Below, piece by piece: positions 52,501-63,352 of a stretch of 64,000 bases of DNA. Under the pieces are notes generated by a model. The model saw only the letters and a list, made by a program, of their open reading frames with translations. It made no database searches and was not told the DNA's origin. Position numbers and translations under genes: made by a program. Source of the stretch: Neoarius graeffei (lineage: Eukaryota > Chordata > Actinopteri > Siluriformes > Ariidae); NCBI RefSeq assembly GCF_027579695.1, contig NC_083592.1:37301714-37365713 (forward strand), in the 5' to 3' direction. Within the stretch, counting starts at the first letter, position 1. The number at the start of each line of letters is the position of its first letter.

Positions 52501-55500
52501 GAACCCCATGCAAGAGAACCATGCCCAAACCTTGGAACTATAACACTCTCTCTGATAATTCTGACACTCAGTAAAATCAAAAAGTAGCCAAAGGTGTGTA
52601 CACCCCTATTCATTCACAGGACAATACTGATGATGTCAAAACTATGAAATAACACACAGAACATGTATGGAATTATGTATGAAAAAAAACAGTGTTAAAA
52701 ACCAAAATATATTTCATATTTTAGATTCTTCAAAGGAGACACCATTTACCTTGATGCCGCTTTGCATACTATTGGCATCAAAAGTTTAGACACACCTTCT
52801 AACTGAATGTTTTTTCTTTATTTTTAATTAAGTCCCTTCATGTCTTAAAGTAGTGATGGATGTCGTTTTTCTTTACTTAGTTGAGCGGTTCTTGACATAA
52901 TATGGATTACTACAGTTGTGGAATAGGACTATTTATTTACTATCTACTGTTTGATCTTAAATGCATTAAGAAGGTGAGAAATTGCACTAATTAACTTTTG
53001 ACGAGGCACACCTTTTAAAGGTAGACCACCTTTTAGATTTTTCAAGTTTAGGTCATAAAAAGAATTTTCCCCGACACCCAATTATTTTTGTTTAGTGGAC
53101 CGAAAGCTACTGAATTCAAATCACAGACTTCCAATTTTATTAGTTTTTTTTAAAATAGAACAATTAATGAATTTAAGGCCACATGACCCTAAATTCTCCA
53201 CTATTTTTTCCTGCGGCGGCACGGTGGTGTAGTGGTTAGCGCTGTCGCCTCACAGCAAGAAGGTTCTGGGTTCGAGCCCTGTGGCCGGCGAGGGCCTTTC
53301 TGTGCGGAGTTTGCATGTTCTCCCCGTGTCCGCGTGGGTTTCCTCCGGGTGCTCCGGTTTCCCCCACAGTCCAAAGACATGCAGGTAAGGATAACTGGTG
53401 ACGCTAAATTGACCGTAGGTGTGAATGTGAGTGTGAATGGTTGTCTGTGTCTATGTGTCAGCCCTGTGATGACCTGGTGACTTGTCCAGGGTGTACCCCG
53501 CCTCTCGCCCGTAGTCAGCTGGGATAGGCTCCAGCTTGCCTGCGACCCTGTAGAACAGGATAAAGCGGCTACAGATAATGAGATGAGATGAGATTTTTTC
53601 CTGCTTCACCATGATCCAATTCAAGATACTACATCATACGTCACGTGATGGACTTTCCCCGTTCATGCAAGGCATTGTGGGACACAAATTTGAAACAGGA
53701 GAGAAAAATGGAGGATGTGAGTGTGCGAATGAAATGTGAAAGACCGACTACAGTAACGGAAAGCAAGAAGAAAGACGTTATGTTGCGAAGGAAAGGAAAT
53801 GCAGGACCAAACTAATAAATATCGGCGTCAGTGAGCACCTTGGTGTGATCAGCTGTTCGTTTAGCGACAAAATGATGTAACTGTCAGTGCACGGTCAAGG
53901 TAAACCTGTAGATGGCAGTAATGCAACACTGTGGATGCCAGCTGCCGTAAAACCCTAAAGATGAAGAAGAAGACGACGACAGCTAAGGTAAGCATGCGCA
54001 TGTGCACACAGACTTCCTCTGTCTGCTTGATTGCGTGAAGCGAACGATTTCATACACATTATTTGCTCAGGAATCCACTCAAATTAAATAACTTCTCAGC
54101 CACAGAATGGCCTGGGTTCTTTTTCTTTTTTTTTAGATATTACAGAAATAAACATGTTTCACAATGACCAAATTTCAGAGGGAACTGAATTTCACTGATT
54201 TTATGAAATCGAAAGGTCGTGGTTAAGATAATGGCAATAGTTTGCAAAGCATCATCAAGGTAAACGGTGGCTACTTTGAAGAATCGGTATTTTGGTATAA
54301 AACGTCTCACATATATTGAACAGCATGTAAGTAACTAATATATTCAAGAGGGAAAACCAAACAGAACTGTATAATTCCAAGGTCTAGATGTGTAGCCAGG
54401 TGTGTAGCCTCCTTACTGGGTCTTTAGTAAAAAGTGCAACCATTCATTACTAACCTGCTACAGGCTTTGACTTATTGTCATAAAAGGTTCAAATTAGGTT
54501 TGCTTTTTTGAACCTTTTTTTTTTTTGGAATAGAACAGACAACCTGCCCTCAAGCCATACCCTTGTGTAAATACACAGCCCAAAATTAACTTTTAACCAT
54601 ATTACGGTCCTTTAACTGTATGTAAACAACAGTAAATAAAGGCTCCTAAAGATCTGCTGCCTTCTGAAATCTCGTGTAAAAAAAAAAAAAGGTCAAAACG
54701 AACATGCTTGTGTCCTCACCTTCACGCCCCTCCTTCCTCGGCCAGCTTTTGTGTTGAGAGGTGGCGGGCTTATGATAATAGAATCCTTGGCTTGGTTGAC
54801 AGCAGCTTCAGGCTTGCTTCCGTTCTCATGCTTCACTCCATTCTGAGCAGTTTCCAGAAATGGATTTGGTGTTACTTTTCCGCTATGGCCGTTTTGTTCC
54901 CTCTCTGGTATTTTATTTTGAGTCCAGGCATTTGCCTCTCTTGGCCTGCCATCAAGTGGCCACTGGCCATTACTGAGTGTCTGGACCATTGTCCTGTTAG
55001 AGAGCTGGTCAAATTGCTGGCCCAAGTAGTCTGAGTCACCATTCTTGGAGTCGCCATTGAAAAATTGGTGCGAGTTGGAGTTGTGATTTTCTGTTTGGTT
55101 GTTGCTTTTGGAGAAGGGGTCATCCCGGAAGGGATCGTGGCTAGGGGTGGGGAAGAAGTTGAGTTGAGAGGAGAAGGGGTTCTCAGGCGAGAGGCTGGAC
55201 TGGGCTCTGAGGGTAGAGGATGAGTTGGTAAATGGGTTGCCTTTCACACAGTTCTGGTTGCTGTCTATCTCAGTGGATAGATCCAGCAAGAGGATGTCCT
55301 CAGATTCCTGAGAGAAGATAATCCATCGACAAGTCCCGTCAGTAAGGAATAGAATACTACTTAGCAAGGGAATAAAGAAAACAAATAAAACATGCAACCA
55401 GGTATGAAAATGAAAAAATGTGTGAACTTCATGATATGAAACCACTGACACGGTCATGCTATGATGATTGACCAATTAAATTATCTCTATAATTCTTATG

Positions 55501-58500
55501 CACAGTCATGACTGGAACACAACTTTGTGAAAACACTGTAATGGTTGAACTGACTTCACAGGCATCTAATTTATTAGATAATTACCTGAACTTTTTCTCT
55601 CATGGTTATTGCAATTTAGCAGAAAAAAAAGACACTTTGTTAATACGAAGCAAAACAACATGCAAATACCATGTCATTGGTGGTTATTATTTAACTGCGC
55701 TTTCCTACGAAACTACACTTTCCAGATCAATGGACTCATTCATTTCTACAGCTACAGACTTTAAGCTCTTTCTATAAACCCTGTGAATATCCCAGGTTCT
55801 GACTAATCAACACTTTGACACTAAGAACAATAAGTAAAATAGAAAAAAAAAACCTGTTTCATGTGCTAGAACCTCCAACAACTGAGCCTTGTGTAAGTTA
55901 CAACGTCAGATATTATTCTTGGCTTCAGTCAAACTTCACTACTCCCAAAAACCTCATTTCCTTAAAGCTGAGGCCAATATGACACTTGTTGTTGAGACGC
56001 TGCAGACTGGAGTCTCGACAACAAGGTCCAAAAACACAGCTGGAGAAGTGAGCTGGAATCAGACATGTCTAATTCATTTAACATACCACGGTTCTGCTAA
56101 AGAGCAAGTTGATATATAACGGACAAACAAGGATCGTGCTGAATATTCGATTTTGATCTCGATAAATTTCACACAGCTCAGATTACTGAGTTAGATATCA
56201 CTGGTTTATTTACCTGTGAGCCTAATGTTGCAATTATTTTTAATTCTAACTTGAGTGTTTTACTGGAATATGTTGTTTTGACTCTTACTGAAGGAGAGTT
56301 CATGTCTGGCGGGGTTGACATGTCTCCAAAAAGATCCAGCTGTTCCACACCCTAGAGGGAATGGCACAAGAGGAAAAAACAGCAGAAAACAAAGCAGAGA
56401 TTTTATACTCAGGTGATTAAATGGGGGCCAATGACTGCAAGTCATACAAAGTTCATACAGCCAAAAAAAAAAAATGGAATTAGCTTCAACTGCCAGCCAT
56501 TCAAGAGAAGCCAGTGTTCTCCAGAAAATCTGAAGTAGCTGGCTAAATAAAAAGTAGTAGGCAGCTCTGGAATTTGCGGTGGCGATGCTGCACTGATGCT
56601 AGGGGGGCATGCCCCCCCCAGAAAATTTAGAAATTTACATGCCTTCTAGTTCATTCTCAGCTAATAAATTATTAACCATTTCCCTGTAAAATACTTGCAA
56701 AATATGGATGAAATTTCCCTCCAGATGTGTGCGCTTGGCTTTCTCAGTTACCCTCTGTAGTACGCTGCCTGGCTCTGTAACATAACTACATGGTGTAACA
56801 TAACTACATACACTATAGTGTGGTGACGTGGTCCGGCTCAGCCAATTAGAGCGCGAGAATCGATCAACAACTATGGCGTCGCTTCCGGTCATGCTAGACC
56901 CGAATTGAAGACCATTTCCTGGTGGAATAATTGGATTTGCAGCAAATTATGGGCAGCGGAGACAATATAAGTCGCTTGAACATTGAAAGGCAAGGTTTGT
57001 TTTTTTTTTGGGATCGAGTAGCCGGCGCAGACCATCTGTGTAGGCGGAGAAAACTGCCAGCTGCCGGCGTTTGTGGACATCTCTAGAAGTGAATTAAATT
57101 GTTTATTTTTCATATGGTCCAAAGGAAACGATGGGTCTGAGTTAGCTTGTGTCACTGATTTCCTGTTTTCTGTTTGAATTAGTTTGTACCCTAAGGCACA
57201 GGGTCGTCTTTAGTGCTTTACGCTTGAGTTTATCCTAGTATTCGTTTGACATAGCAATCATGACAGAATTGAGGTTCATCATGTTCATGATCATCAGATT
57301 GTAAGCTGCTGTTGTGATACTCAATCATGCATCATCATGGGTTCTAACCATAAAACACAAAAGCACAACATAATGAATACTTACTTTTCTATTGCTGAGT
57401 GACGTATCACTTCCATTCTGGGGTGAAAAAGAACATTTACTTTCATTTTTTTAATATATCGAATTTTCTTATAACTAGTGCTCTTCATTACTCATTTACC
57501 AGCTTTGTAATGGTCCATACTTACCTCTACTGCTTTATTTGTTTCTTCCTGGAGAGAAGATAAAATCAGATTAGTAATATAATGAAGATAACACAACAGA
57601 AGAGCTACAATAAACAGGGCAAATACAGCACACGCCTAACTATTAACTGATTAGAGGTTCATTAGTGATGATACAACTTGAAAACTGATATTTCCTTCAT
57701 CAACATAGGTGGAAATGAAATAACATGTCTAGACTCTCGAAGAGTAAATACATCCAGGCTGCACTTAATTTCAATTGGGTGCTATTATGAAAAGCAGGAC
57801 TAAACTTTAACAAGAGTGCTCTGAGAGCACAATATCCCCTGCTGGCAACTATGGCATAACTCTGGTAAAATGCGACTGAATTGAACGAAATTGCAATATG
57901 TGTATTACTGACATATAACAAAGAATCCTGCCAAGTTTTGTGAAATTCCTCCAAAAATTGTGAGAGGAGTTGATTTCAGAAGGTGAGTACCCTTCCTGGG
58001 ATGGATGAACATCGCTACGACATAATCCCCCTTCTGGCTTTTCAGCTAGCGGGGGATCAACTTTTTGCCAAATTACATGAACTTCCAGCAAAAAAATTGT
58101 GAGGGAAGTTGATTTAAGAAAGCAAGCACACCTTGATGAAATTGCCAAAGCACAAGTTTGTTAATAATCAAGGGCATAGGGGCGTCGTGGCTTAGTTGGA
58201 TAAGGCGCCATACCATAAATCTGGGGACCCGGGTTTGATTCTGACCCCAGGTCATTTCCCGATCCCTCCCTGTCTCTCTCTCCTGCTCATTTCCTGTCTC
58301 TAAACTGTCCTATCCAATAAAGGTAAAAAAATAATCAAGGGCATAACTCTGGTAAAATTTGCCCAAATTAAACGAAATTTCAATATGCGTATACGAGTAA
58401 CTGTCATATAACAAAGCCTTTTGTCAAGTTTGGTGAAATTCCTCCACAAATTATGAGAGGAGTTGATTTCAGAAGAACGTATACCCTCATGAAATTGTCA

Positions 58501-61500
58501 AAGTACAAGTTATTTAACCCCTTGGCTGCCACCCATAATTAATTGTAATGTGCCGGGCATATAGGACAAAAATAGGTCAAAATTGGGATATTTTGATAAG
58601 CTTTCTTTAACTTGTGAGCAATTCCAGCGTTATGGACGTGACACTTGAACACAAAATGGCAACAAATGACCCAGTGCATGTTTTATTGTCTCCCAGTATT
58701 TAAACAGGTGTTGCATATTTTAAGGCTGTACCATACTGGAGAAGTGATAGAACAAGAACAATTCCCATAGTACATCTAGGGCATGCCAGAAAATGCCAAT
58801 AAAAGATGCGTTATGGATGTGACAGAAAAAGTATCACTTTTCTTGGGTGACTGTACATTTTTATCAAACTCTGTGAAATCGTAAACCTAATGTCGAAATG
58901 GAGATATCCATTTGATAGAGGGGTCCAAGGTGAATATTAAAAAATCTTTGTTTAAAATATTTTGTATTTCATGCAGAGTTTCGGAAGGAAAAGTCAGCGT
59001 TATGGATGCGACGAAATTCGGTTATGGATGTGACGCGTCTGAAATAGACATGGCATATGTTTAGAAAATCAGCAATTTAACCACCATAACCCTTTGAAAA
59101 ACTCTCTAAATATCAGCTAAAACTATCAAAGTTCTTAAATAATATTTAGGATGGCTATTGTTTTGCTGTTTTGTGGATTTTAGCATACATTTCTGTGGCT
59201 TGTGGCAATAATATAGAATTGTACATGATCAAAGTTGATTTTAGCTTGGGGTTTACATTATAAGAAAGAAAGACTGACAGTGACATATTAGGTTGGTTAC
59301 AAATTGGTTCAACTTATTCACATCTGTAAAATACAGGCCTAGGTGATATCTCTGGGAGTGGTTTTGATGTATTACATGTTGCTTTATTTTTGCATGGTGA
59401 GGTTGACATTTACATGGAATTGCCCTTGTTCAGAACTTTATACTTGTAATATTTGTATAGAAAAATCACAAAAAACACTGTTGTAGAGTAAAAATAACTT
59501 TAGGAATCAAAAACATCCAAGACAACAGGTCTTGTCAATGAGAACCTGTCCATAAACATGAATTACTAGTACTTGAAAACACAATGTACACCAAGGATCC
59601 ATGTATTCCAAGTAGCTGGATACCATTTTTATGATGGTCTTTAGCATGACCCAACCATGAATAGAACTTGCGATCTCCCAGTTGAGAAGCAGATATGCTA
59701 ACCGCTAGGCCAACTCGCAGTAATGTACCACTGTAAAGTAAAAGTAATGTGCCATGTAAGGTACATAAAAGGAGGCGTTTATGACGAGTAGTGTACGTCA
59801 TAAAGGAACAGCGGTAAAAGATTTACACTACCATTCAAAAGTTTGGGGTCACTTTGAAATTTCCTTATTTATGAAAGAAAACCACTGTTCTTTTCAATGA
59901 AGATCACTTTAAACTAATCAGAAATACACTCTATACATTGCTAATGTGGTAAATGACTATTCTAGCTGCAAATGTCTGGTTTTTGGTGCAATATCTCCAT
60001 AGGTGTATAGAGGCCCATTTCCAGCAACTCTCACTCCAGTGTTCTAATGGTACAATGTGTTTGCTCATTGCCTCAGAAGGCTAATGGATGATTAGAAAAC
60101 CCTTGTACAATCATGTTAGCACAGCTGAAAACAGTTGAGCTCTTTAGAGAAGCTATAAAACTGACCTTCCTTTGAGCAGATTGAGTTTCTGGAGCATCAC
60201 ATTTGTGGGGTCGATTAAAATGCTCAAAATGGCCAGAAAAATGTCTTGACTATATTTTCTATTCATTTTACAACTTATGGTGCTAAATAAAAGTGTGACT
60301 TTTCATGGAAAACACAAAATTGTCTGGGTGACCCCAAACTTTTGAACAGTAGTGTAATGACGTATGTGACTCGTCCAAGGGCATTGAAGGGGTTAATCAA
60401 GAGTCAAAACTCTGGTAAAATTTTCCCAAACGAAATTAAATCGCAATATGTGTATTATCGTCATATAACAAAGCCTTTTGCCAAGCTTTGAGAAATTCGT
60501 CCAAAAATTGAGAGAGGAGTTGATGTCAGAAGGCAAGCACACCTTAATGAAATTGTGAAAGTACAAGGTTGTTAATCAAAGGCCACAACTCTGGTAAAAT
60601 GCGACCGAATTGGACAAAAATAACAATATGTGTACTACCGACATACAACAATGCCTTTTGCCAAGTTTGGTGAAATTCCTCCACAAATTGTGAGAGGAGT
60701 TGATTTCAGAAGGAAATTTGTTAATCAATTGTAACTCTGGTAAAATGTGACCCAATGGAACGAAATTACATTATGCATATTATCAACATATAGCAAAGAA
60801 TCTTGCCAAGTTTCGTGAAATTCCTCGGAAAATTGTGAGAGGGGTTGAATTCAAAAGGTGAGTACCTTTCCTGGGATGGACGGACAGACGGAAATCGCCA
60901 CAACATAATCCCCCTTCGTGCCTTTCGGCCAGCGGGGGATAAAAACTAAATAAATCTTATAAAATACGAAGGAAATATGGATGGAGTCTCGCTTATTCTA
61001 AACATAATCGACTATATACTGTATGTATTCCTCTAATATCTGGTTCAAATCAAGCTTTCAGCATTGGAATTATGTATTGAGAAACATCGACTCTACACCT
61101 TTGAGGTGCTGACTTCTGTATGTCTAGACTGACAGCTTTTCTTACTACAGTTGTATCGGTACAATTCTCATAATAGCATTTATGACACTAATAATAGCCT
61201 GAGGTGAAAATTGTAATTAACATGTCATAACTGCAGTTTTATGGCCCTGATAATGCAGCAATCCAATATAAATGAATCCTCTACCTTCTTTGAACCTTCT
61301 GCTTCTTTTTTCCTCATGTTAAAGATGAGCTGAAAGAGATCCTTCAGGTCAATAACAAGAGGCTCTGCCTGAAAGGAAACACGACTGTTAGTCTGCTTCC
61401 ACTTAAGAGGCATTCAAATAAAATTCAGTTTATATGTTAAAAAAAAAGGAGTAAGAAAAATGAGCCCATTAGGAACCCCATCCCACCTGCTGAGCAGTTT

Positions 61501-61822
61501 TAATAGCGAAGAACTGGTGCTGGCCCTCTGCACCACACACATATCCGAACGCTCGATTGTCTGTAACGTCGCGAGCAATGAAAGAGATCTTGTTCACTGC
61601 GTGTTCCATCAGTATTGCCTGCAGAGATGACATTAAATATAATTAGTGCAGAAAAGCAATAAACATTTCTTTTTAAAGTGAGAAAACAAACAGAGCTGGC
61701 AGCGAATAGCAAAGAAGGCTCACCCCTGTCTTCTCTTCTGTAATAGTGATTCCTGAGAGAGATATGTTCACCCAAACTCTCTGCTTGTGTTTGCCCTGAG
61801 AGCGAGCAGCTGACGCCTTGCC
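46865..61822 (-). CDS. dab2: DAB2, Disabled homolog 2 (5' end outside window)
   Basis: Endocytic clathrin adaptor that binds FxNPxY tails (LDL receptor family, integrins), PIP2, AP-2, clathrin, EH-domain proteins and myosin VI at the plasma membrane. Exons, 5' to 3': 61724-61822, 61487-61618, 61285-61368, 57525-57548, 57385-57417, 56289-56351, 54720-55307, 52151-52304, 51081-51581, 50893-50972, 46865-46933; every phase joins and the total is 608 codons plus stop. Landmarks: PTB core [12 protein letters not shown] and [48 protein letters not shown]; several [11 protein letters not shown]; terminal [12 protein letters not shown]. The exons for the N-terminus and first PTB strands must lie beyond 64000. 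DAB1 is a less likely alternative, because the DPF/NPF/myosin VI set is DAB2-specific. Confidence 0.95.
47280..47566 (+). mobile_element. Crypton-like fragment, left part
   Basis: From 47394: [20 protein letters not shown]. The same element type recurs at 62265-62950, and its continuation is at 49510-49860 beyond the Tc1 insertion. The MAxxAExTxxEI start resembles N-termini of fish Crypton-type (tyrosine recombinase) ORFs; weak match. Confidence 0.45.
47567..47628. repeat. (TATC)n microsatellite
   Basis: About 15 units; a Tc1 element sits at its right edge. Confidence 0.97.
47629..49250 (-). mobile_element. Tc1-like transposon, about 1.6 kb
   Basis: Terminal inverted repeats CAGTGGTATGCAAAAGTTTG and its complement at 49231-49250, about 110 bp each, flanked by TA-type sequence. 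Minus-strand transposase is in pieces at 48690-48980, 48143-48382 and 47849-48109. Confidence 0.93.
47849..48873 (-). pseudogene. Tc1-like transposase, broken
   Basis: Starts [20 protein letters not shown] (helix-turn-helix region), continues [20 protein letters not shown] (DDE core) and [20 protein letters not shown] (SPDLNxIE motif), ending near GGVTRY. Several frameshifts and stops separate the parts, so it is not functional. Confidence 0.9.
49260..49447. mobile_element. Small palindromic MITE
   Basis: Arms GTGACGAGTCATGGAATCCA and complement, with (TCAA)n/(TTAA)n in the centre; followed by a (TA)n run (49455-49501). Confidence 0.8.
49940..50278 (+). mobile_element. Mermaid/DANA-like SINE, diverged
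   Basis: GGGGTGGCATAGTGGTTAGC head and GGATAATGGATGG tail. Confidence 0.85.
50665..50860 (-). mobile_element. Mermaid/DANA-like SINE, partial
   Basis: Head and core only, with several internal deletions; ends 33 bp before the DAB2 exon at 50893-50972. Confidence 0.75.
50893..52304 (-). CDS. dab2: DAB2 C-terminal exons (myosin VI region)
   Basis: Exon 52151-52304 is Ser/Pro/Thr-rich ([14 protein letters not shown]). Exon 51081-51581 has [18 protein letters not shown], a Pro-rich [16 protein letters not shown] (SH3 ligand type) and [20 protein letters not shown] plus FKDFQ, the myosin VI-binding segment. Exon 50893-50972 reads [18 protein letters not shown]. Phases 1, 1 and 0 all join. Confidence 0.92.
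51736..52108 (-). mobile_element. Mermaid/DANA-like SINE, full length
   Basis: Flanked by the 13-bp duplication TCAAATGTGTCAT; located between DAB2 exons, about 43 bp from exon 52151-52304. Confidence 0.93.
52560..53010 (-). mobile_element. Tc1-like remnant
   Basis: AAAAGTTTAGACACACCTTC and TTCTTCAAAGGAGACACC are typical Tc1 end/UTR words; 52830-52900 (minus) encodes [12 protein letters not shown], a Tc1 transposase start, with stops. Confidence 0.65.
53015..54300 (-). mobile_element. Transposon family M copy 2, with SINE
   Basis: Reverse-complement copy of 28757-30395 without the 29112 insertion. ORF start at 53709 (plus) [25 protein letters not shown] at 53214-53594 interrupts it, flanked by ATTTTTTCCTG. 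Confidence 0.72.
53214..53594 (+). mobile_element. Mermaid/DANA-like SINE, full length
   Basis: CGGCGGCACGGTGGTGTAGT head to (GAGAT)n tail; 11-bp duplication ATTTTTTCCTG. Confidence 0.93.
54720..55307 (-). CDS. dab2: DAB2 AP-2/clathrin/EH-binding exon
   Basis: A 588-bp exon beginning [15 protein letters not shown] (clathrin-box-like LLLDL). It carries GNPFTN and [23 protein letters not shown] (two DPF motifs for the AP-2 alpha appendage), [11 protein letters not shown] as in mammals, PNPFLE, and a C-terminal [18 protein letters not shown]. This exon corresponds to the large exon skipped in the mammalian p67 isoform, so the gene can probably make both forms. Confidence 0.93.
55310..56280. other. 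DAB2 intron, no repeats recognised
   Basis: Unique-looking sequence between DAB2 exons. Open frames on the plus strand are short and lack splice or homology support. Confidence 0.5.
56289..57548 (-). CDS. dab2: DAB2 small linker exons
   Basis: Three small phase-0 exons: 57525-57548 (EETNKAVE), 57385-57417 ([11 protein letters not shown]) and 56289-56351 ([16 protein letters not shown] plus MNSPS). The last carries the conserved [11 protein letters not shown] segment that follows the PTB domain. The first two are small enough to be skipped in alternative transcripts. Confidence 0.9.
56530..57080. repeat. Dispersed repeat family G (copy 2)
   Basis: Shares CCCCCCAGAAAATTT and CTGCCAGCTGCCGGCG-type words with 34480-34775. 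Confidence 0.5.
58179..58330 (+). mobile_element. tRNA-SINE family 4
   Basis: Head GGGGCGTCGTGGCTTAGTTG (A box GGCTTAGTTGGATAAGG), B-box-like GGGTTTGATTC, tail CCAATAAAGGTAAAAA. Exact 15-bp duplication ATAATCAAGGGCATA. Confidence 0.92.
59615..59722 (-). mobile_element. tRNA-SINE family 3 fragment
   Basis: Minus strand: TGGCCTAGCGGTTAGCATAT head, GGTCATGCTAAAGACC body; truncated. Confidence 0.75.
59827..60356. mobile_element. Tc1-type MITE, about 530 bp
   Basis: Ends ACACTACCATTCAAAAGTTT and AAACTTTTGAACAGTAGTGT; body matches a very common fish non-autonomous Tc1 element (TTGTACAATCATGTTAGCAC). No ORF. Confidence 0.92.
61285..61822 (-). CDS. dab2: DAB2 PTB-domain exons
   Basis: Three exons (61724-61822, 61487-61618, 61285-61368) encode the second half of the PTB domain: [18 protein letters not shown], then the EEKTG turn, [36 protein letters not shown], and the C-terminal helix [18 protein letters not shown]. 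Near-identical to mammalian DAB2. All three introns are phase 0. Confidence 0.96.
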
Positions 61823-62159
61823 CTGAAAAACAGCCACACGCTTAAAAAGTGCAAATACATTTTCATACCACTGAACTTAAAAATGCACCAAAATTACTTT
61901 CTTCATTACCTCAGTAAAAAAAAAAGATTCAATCGCATGAATTATTATATAATAATTATATGTTATAATTATATATTAAATATTATAAATTATTATAGAT
62001 GACATGACACAAAAAAAATTAACAGATTCTCCTTGTTCATACATTAGCTAAGTTATTTATTTAGCAAAAAATATCTTGGTTGTCTAGCAACTGACAAATA
62101 AACTGCTGAGAATATGAGAATGCAAATCAAGATACTGAAATCCCACTCATCTACCTCAC

Positions 62160-62172
62160 GGCAAAAAATATG

Positions 62173-62243
<71 letters not shown>

Positions 62244-62245
62244 AA
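62160..62245. repeat. (TATC)n microsatellite
   Basis: About 18 units; same unit as at 47567 and likewise next to a Crypton-like fragment. Confidence 0.97.
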
Positions 62246-62264
62246 CGCTATCTATTGATCTTAT

Positions 62265-62960
62265 ATATATATATAGGCTACTCTACTACTAGGCTATCAG
62301 CTCATATACTGTGAGTAGAGAAAAACAAAATGGCGGCACACATCAAGTCAGACATATCACCTTTTTATCAAGTATTTAAAAGAAACAGAAATGGCTAAAA
62401 GAATATAGTCACCGTTGTTGTCCCCCCCCCCCAAAAAAAATTAAAATCGCTTGTTCCACACTCCAGCCCAGTTGGTGGCAGTAATGCACCTTTAAGTTGG
62501 TTTGCCAACCAGCAAAAAAACCCTAAAGAAGAAGAAAATGGTGGCGCGTCTTGCTGAACCAACCGAGGACAAAATAAAAACTCGAAAACAAAACCCCCAA
62601 AAATACAAAAAAAAGGCAACAAAATATAGAATAAAAGTATTTGATGGTAAGAATGTATCTTTTTTATTTTTCAATAATTATTATTATAGCATTTTTCACA
62701 AATTGCTACTGTTATTTCGCTGGTTTGTTTACATTCTAAGCAGAAATTATTTTGTCGGACGTTTTGAATAAGGTTTTTATTTATCGAATTTGCAAAAAAA
62801 AAAAGTAAAAATGCTCTGTTTCTCAAAATCCAGTGAATGTGGATAGAATAAAACAGTTATTCCACTCGATTTCATCGTACATGGCTTATAGACAACTCGG
62901 TGCTACGTTCCTCATCAGCTATCAGCTCATGTACGACTCGATTTCATGGAATAACTGTTA
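62265..62960 (+). mobile_element. Crypton-like non-autonomous element
   Basis: Blocks shared with 47280-47566 and 49510-49860 (GTGAGTAGAGAAAAACAAAA, TTTACATTCTAAGC, CCAGTGAATGTGGATAGA). An ORF at 62538 reads MVARLAEPTEDKIKTRKQN then KATKYRIKVFDGKN, resembling the start of a Crypton recombinase ORF, and then ends. Confidence 0.5.
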
Positions 62961-63348
62961 TATATAAGTAAAAAGTTCTTTAATGGAGGCAAATCGAACT
63001 AGTATTTTTCTTTATTAGATTGATTTTTTTTTAAATACAAGATTTTAAAATATATTCTTATTCTACTAGAAGATAATGTTACTTATTTCAAGTATTTATT
63101 TCTAGAAAGAAACAAAATTGTCTCCCAGTAGAATAATACAATTTTAAGCTTGTAAACATGTCTATAAAGTATGTATGTTTCTTCTATACTAATCTCATGA
63201 CAAATTGTGTATTGACTTTCTTTTACTCAAGATATCTTCACTTACGAAGATATTTTTGCACTGCTGCACCAATGCAACTTATTTGTAGTCATAAAAATGT
63301 TCCGAGATCATTTTTGTAGTTTCTTGAACATTAGAAAAGATTTCACAT
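62961..63348. other. DAB2 intron, no feature seen
   Basis: AT-rich sequence without matched repeats, ORFs or DAB2 exon similarity. Confidence 0.5.
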
Positions 63349-63352
63349 TTAA

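Larger units (their letters stand above)
58518..60392. mobile_element. TTAA-flanked element, piggyBac-like ends
   Basis: TTAA at 58514-58517 and 60393-60396; ends CCCCTTGGCTGCCA and GGCATTGAAGGGG. Inserted in the satellite-like repeat, whose other units show the empty TTAATCAA site. Contains a SINE 3 fragment and a Tc1 MITE; no transposase. Confidence 0.8.
57808..60946. repeat. Satellite-like dispersed repeat, split by insertions
   Basis: Degenerate units of about 150-170 bp with CATAACTCTGGTAAAAT, GACATATAACAAAG and TTTGGTGAAATTCCTCC. Units occupy 57808-58178, 58346-58513 and 60397-60946; a SINE and a TTAA element separate them. Ends in CCAGCGGGGGATAAAA. Confidence 0.8.
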
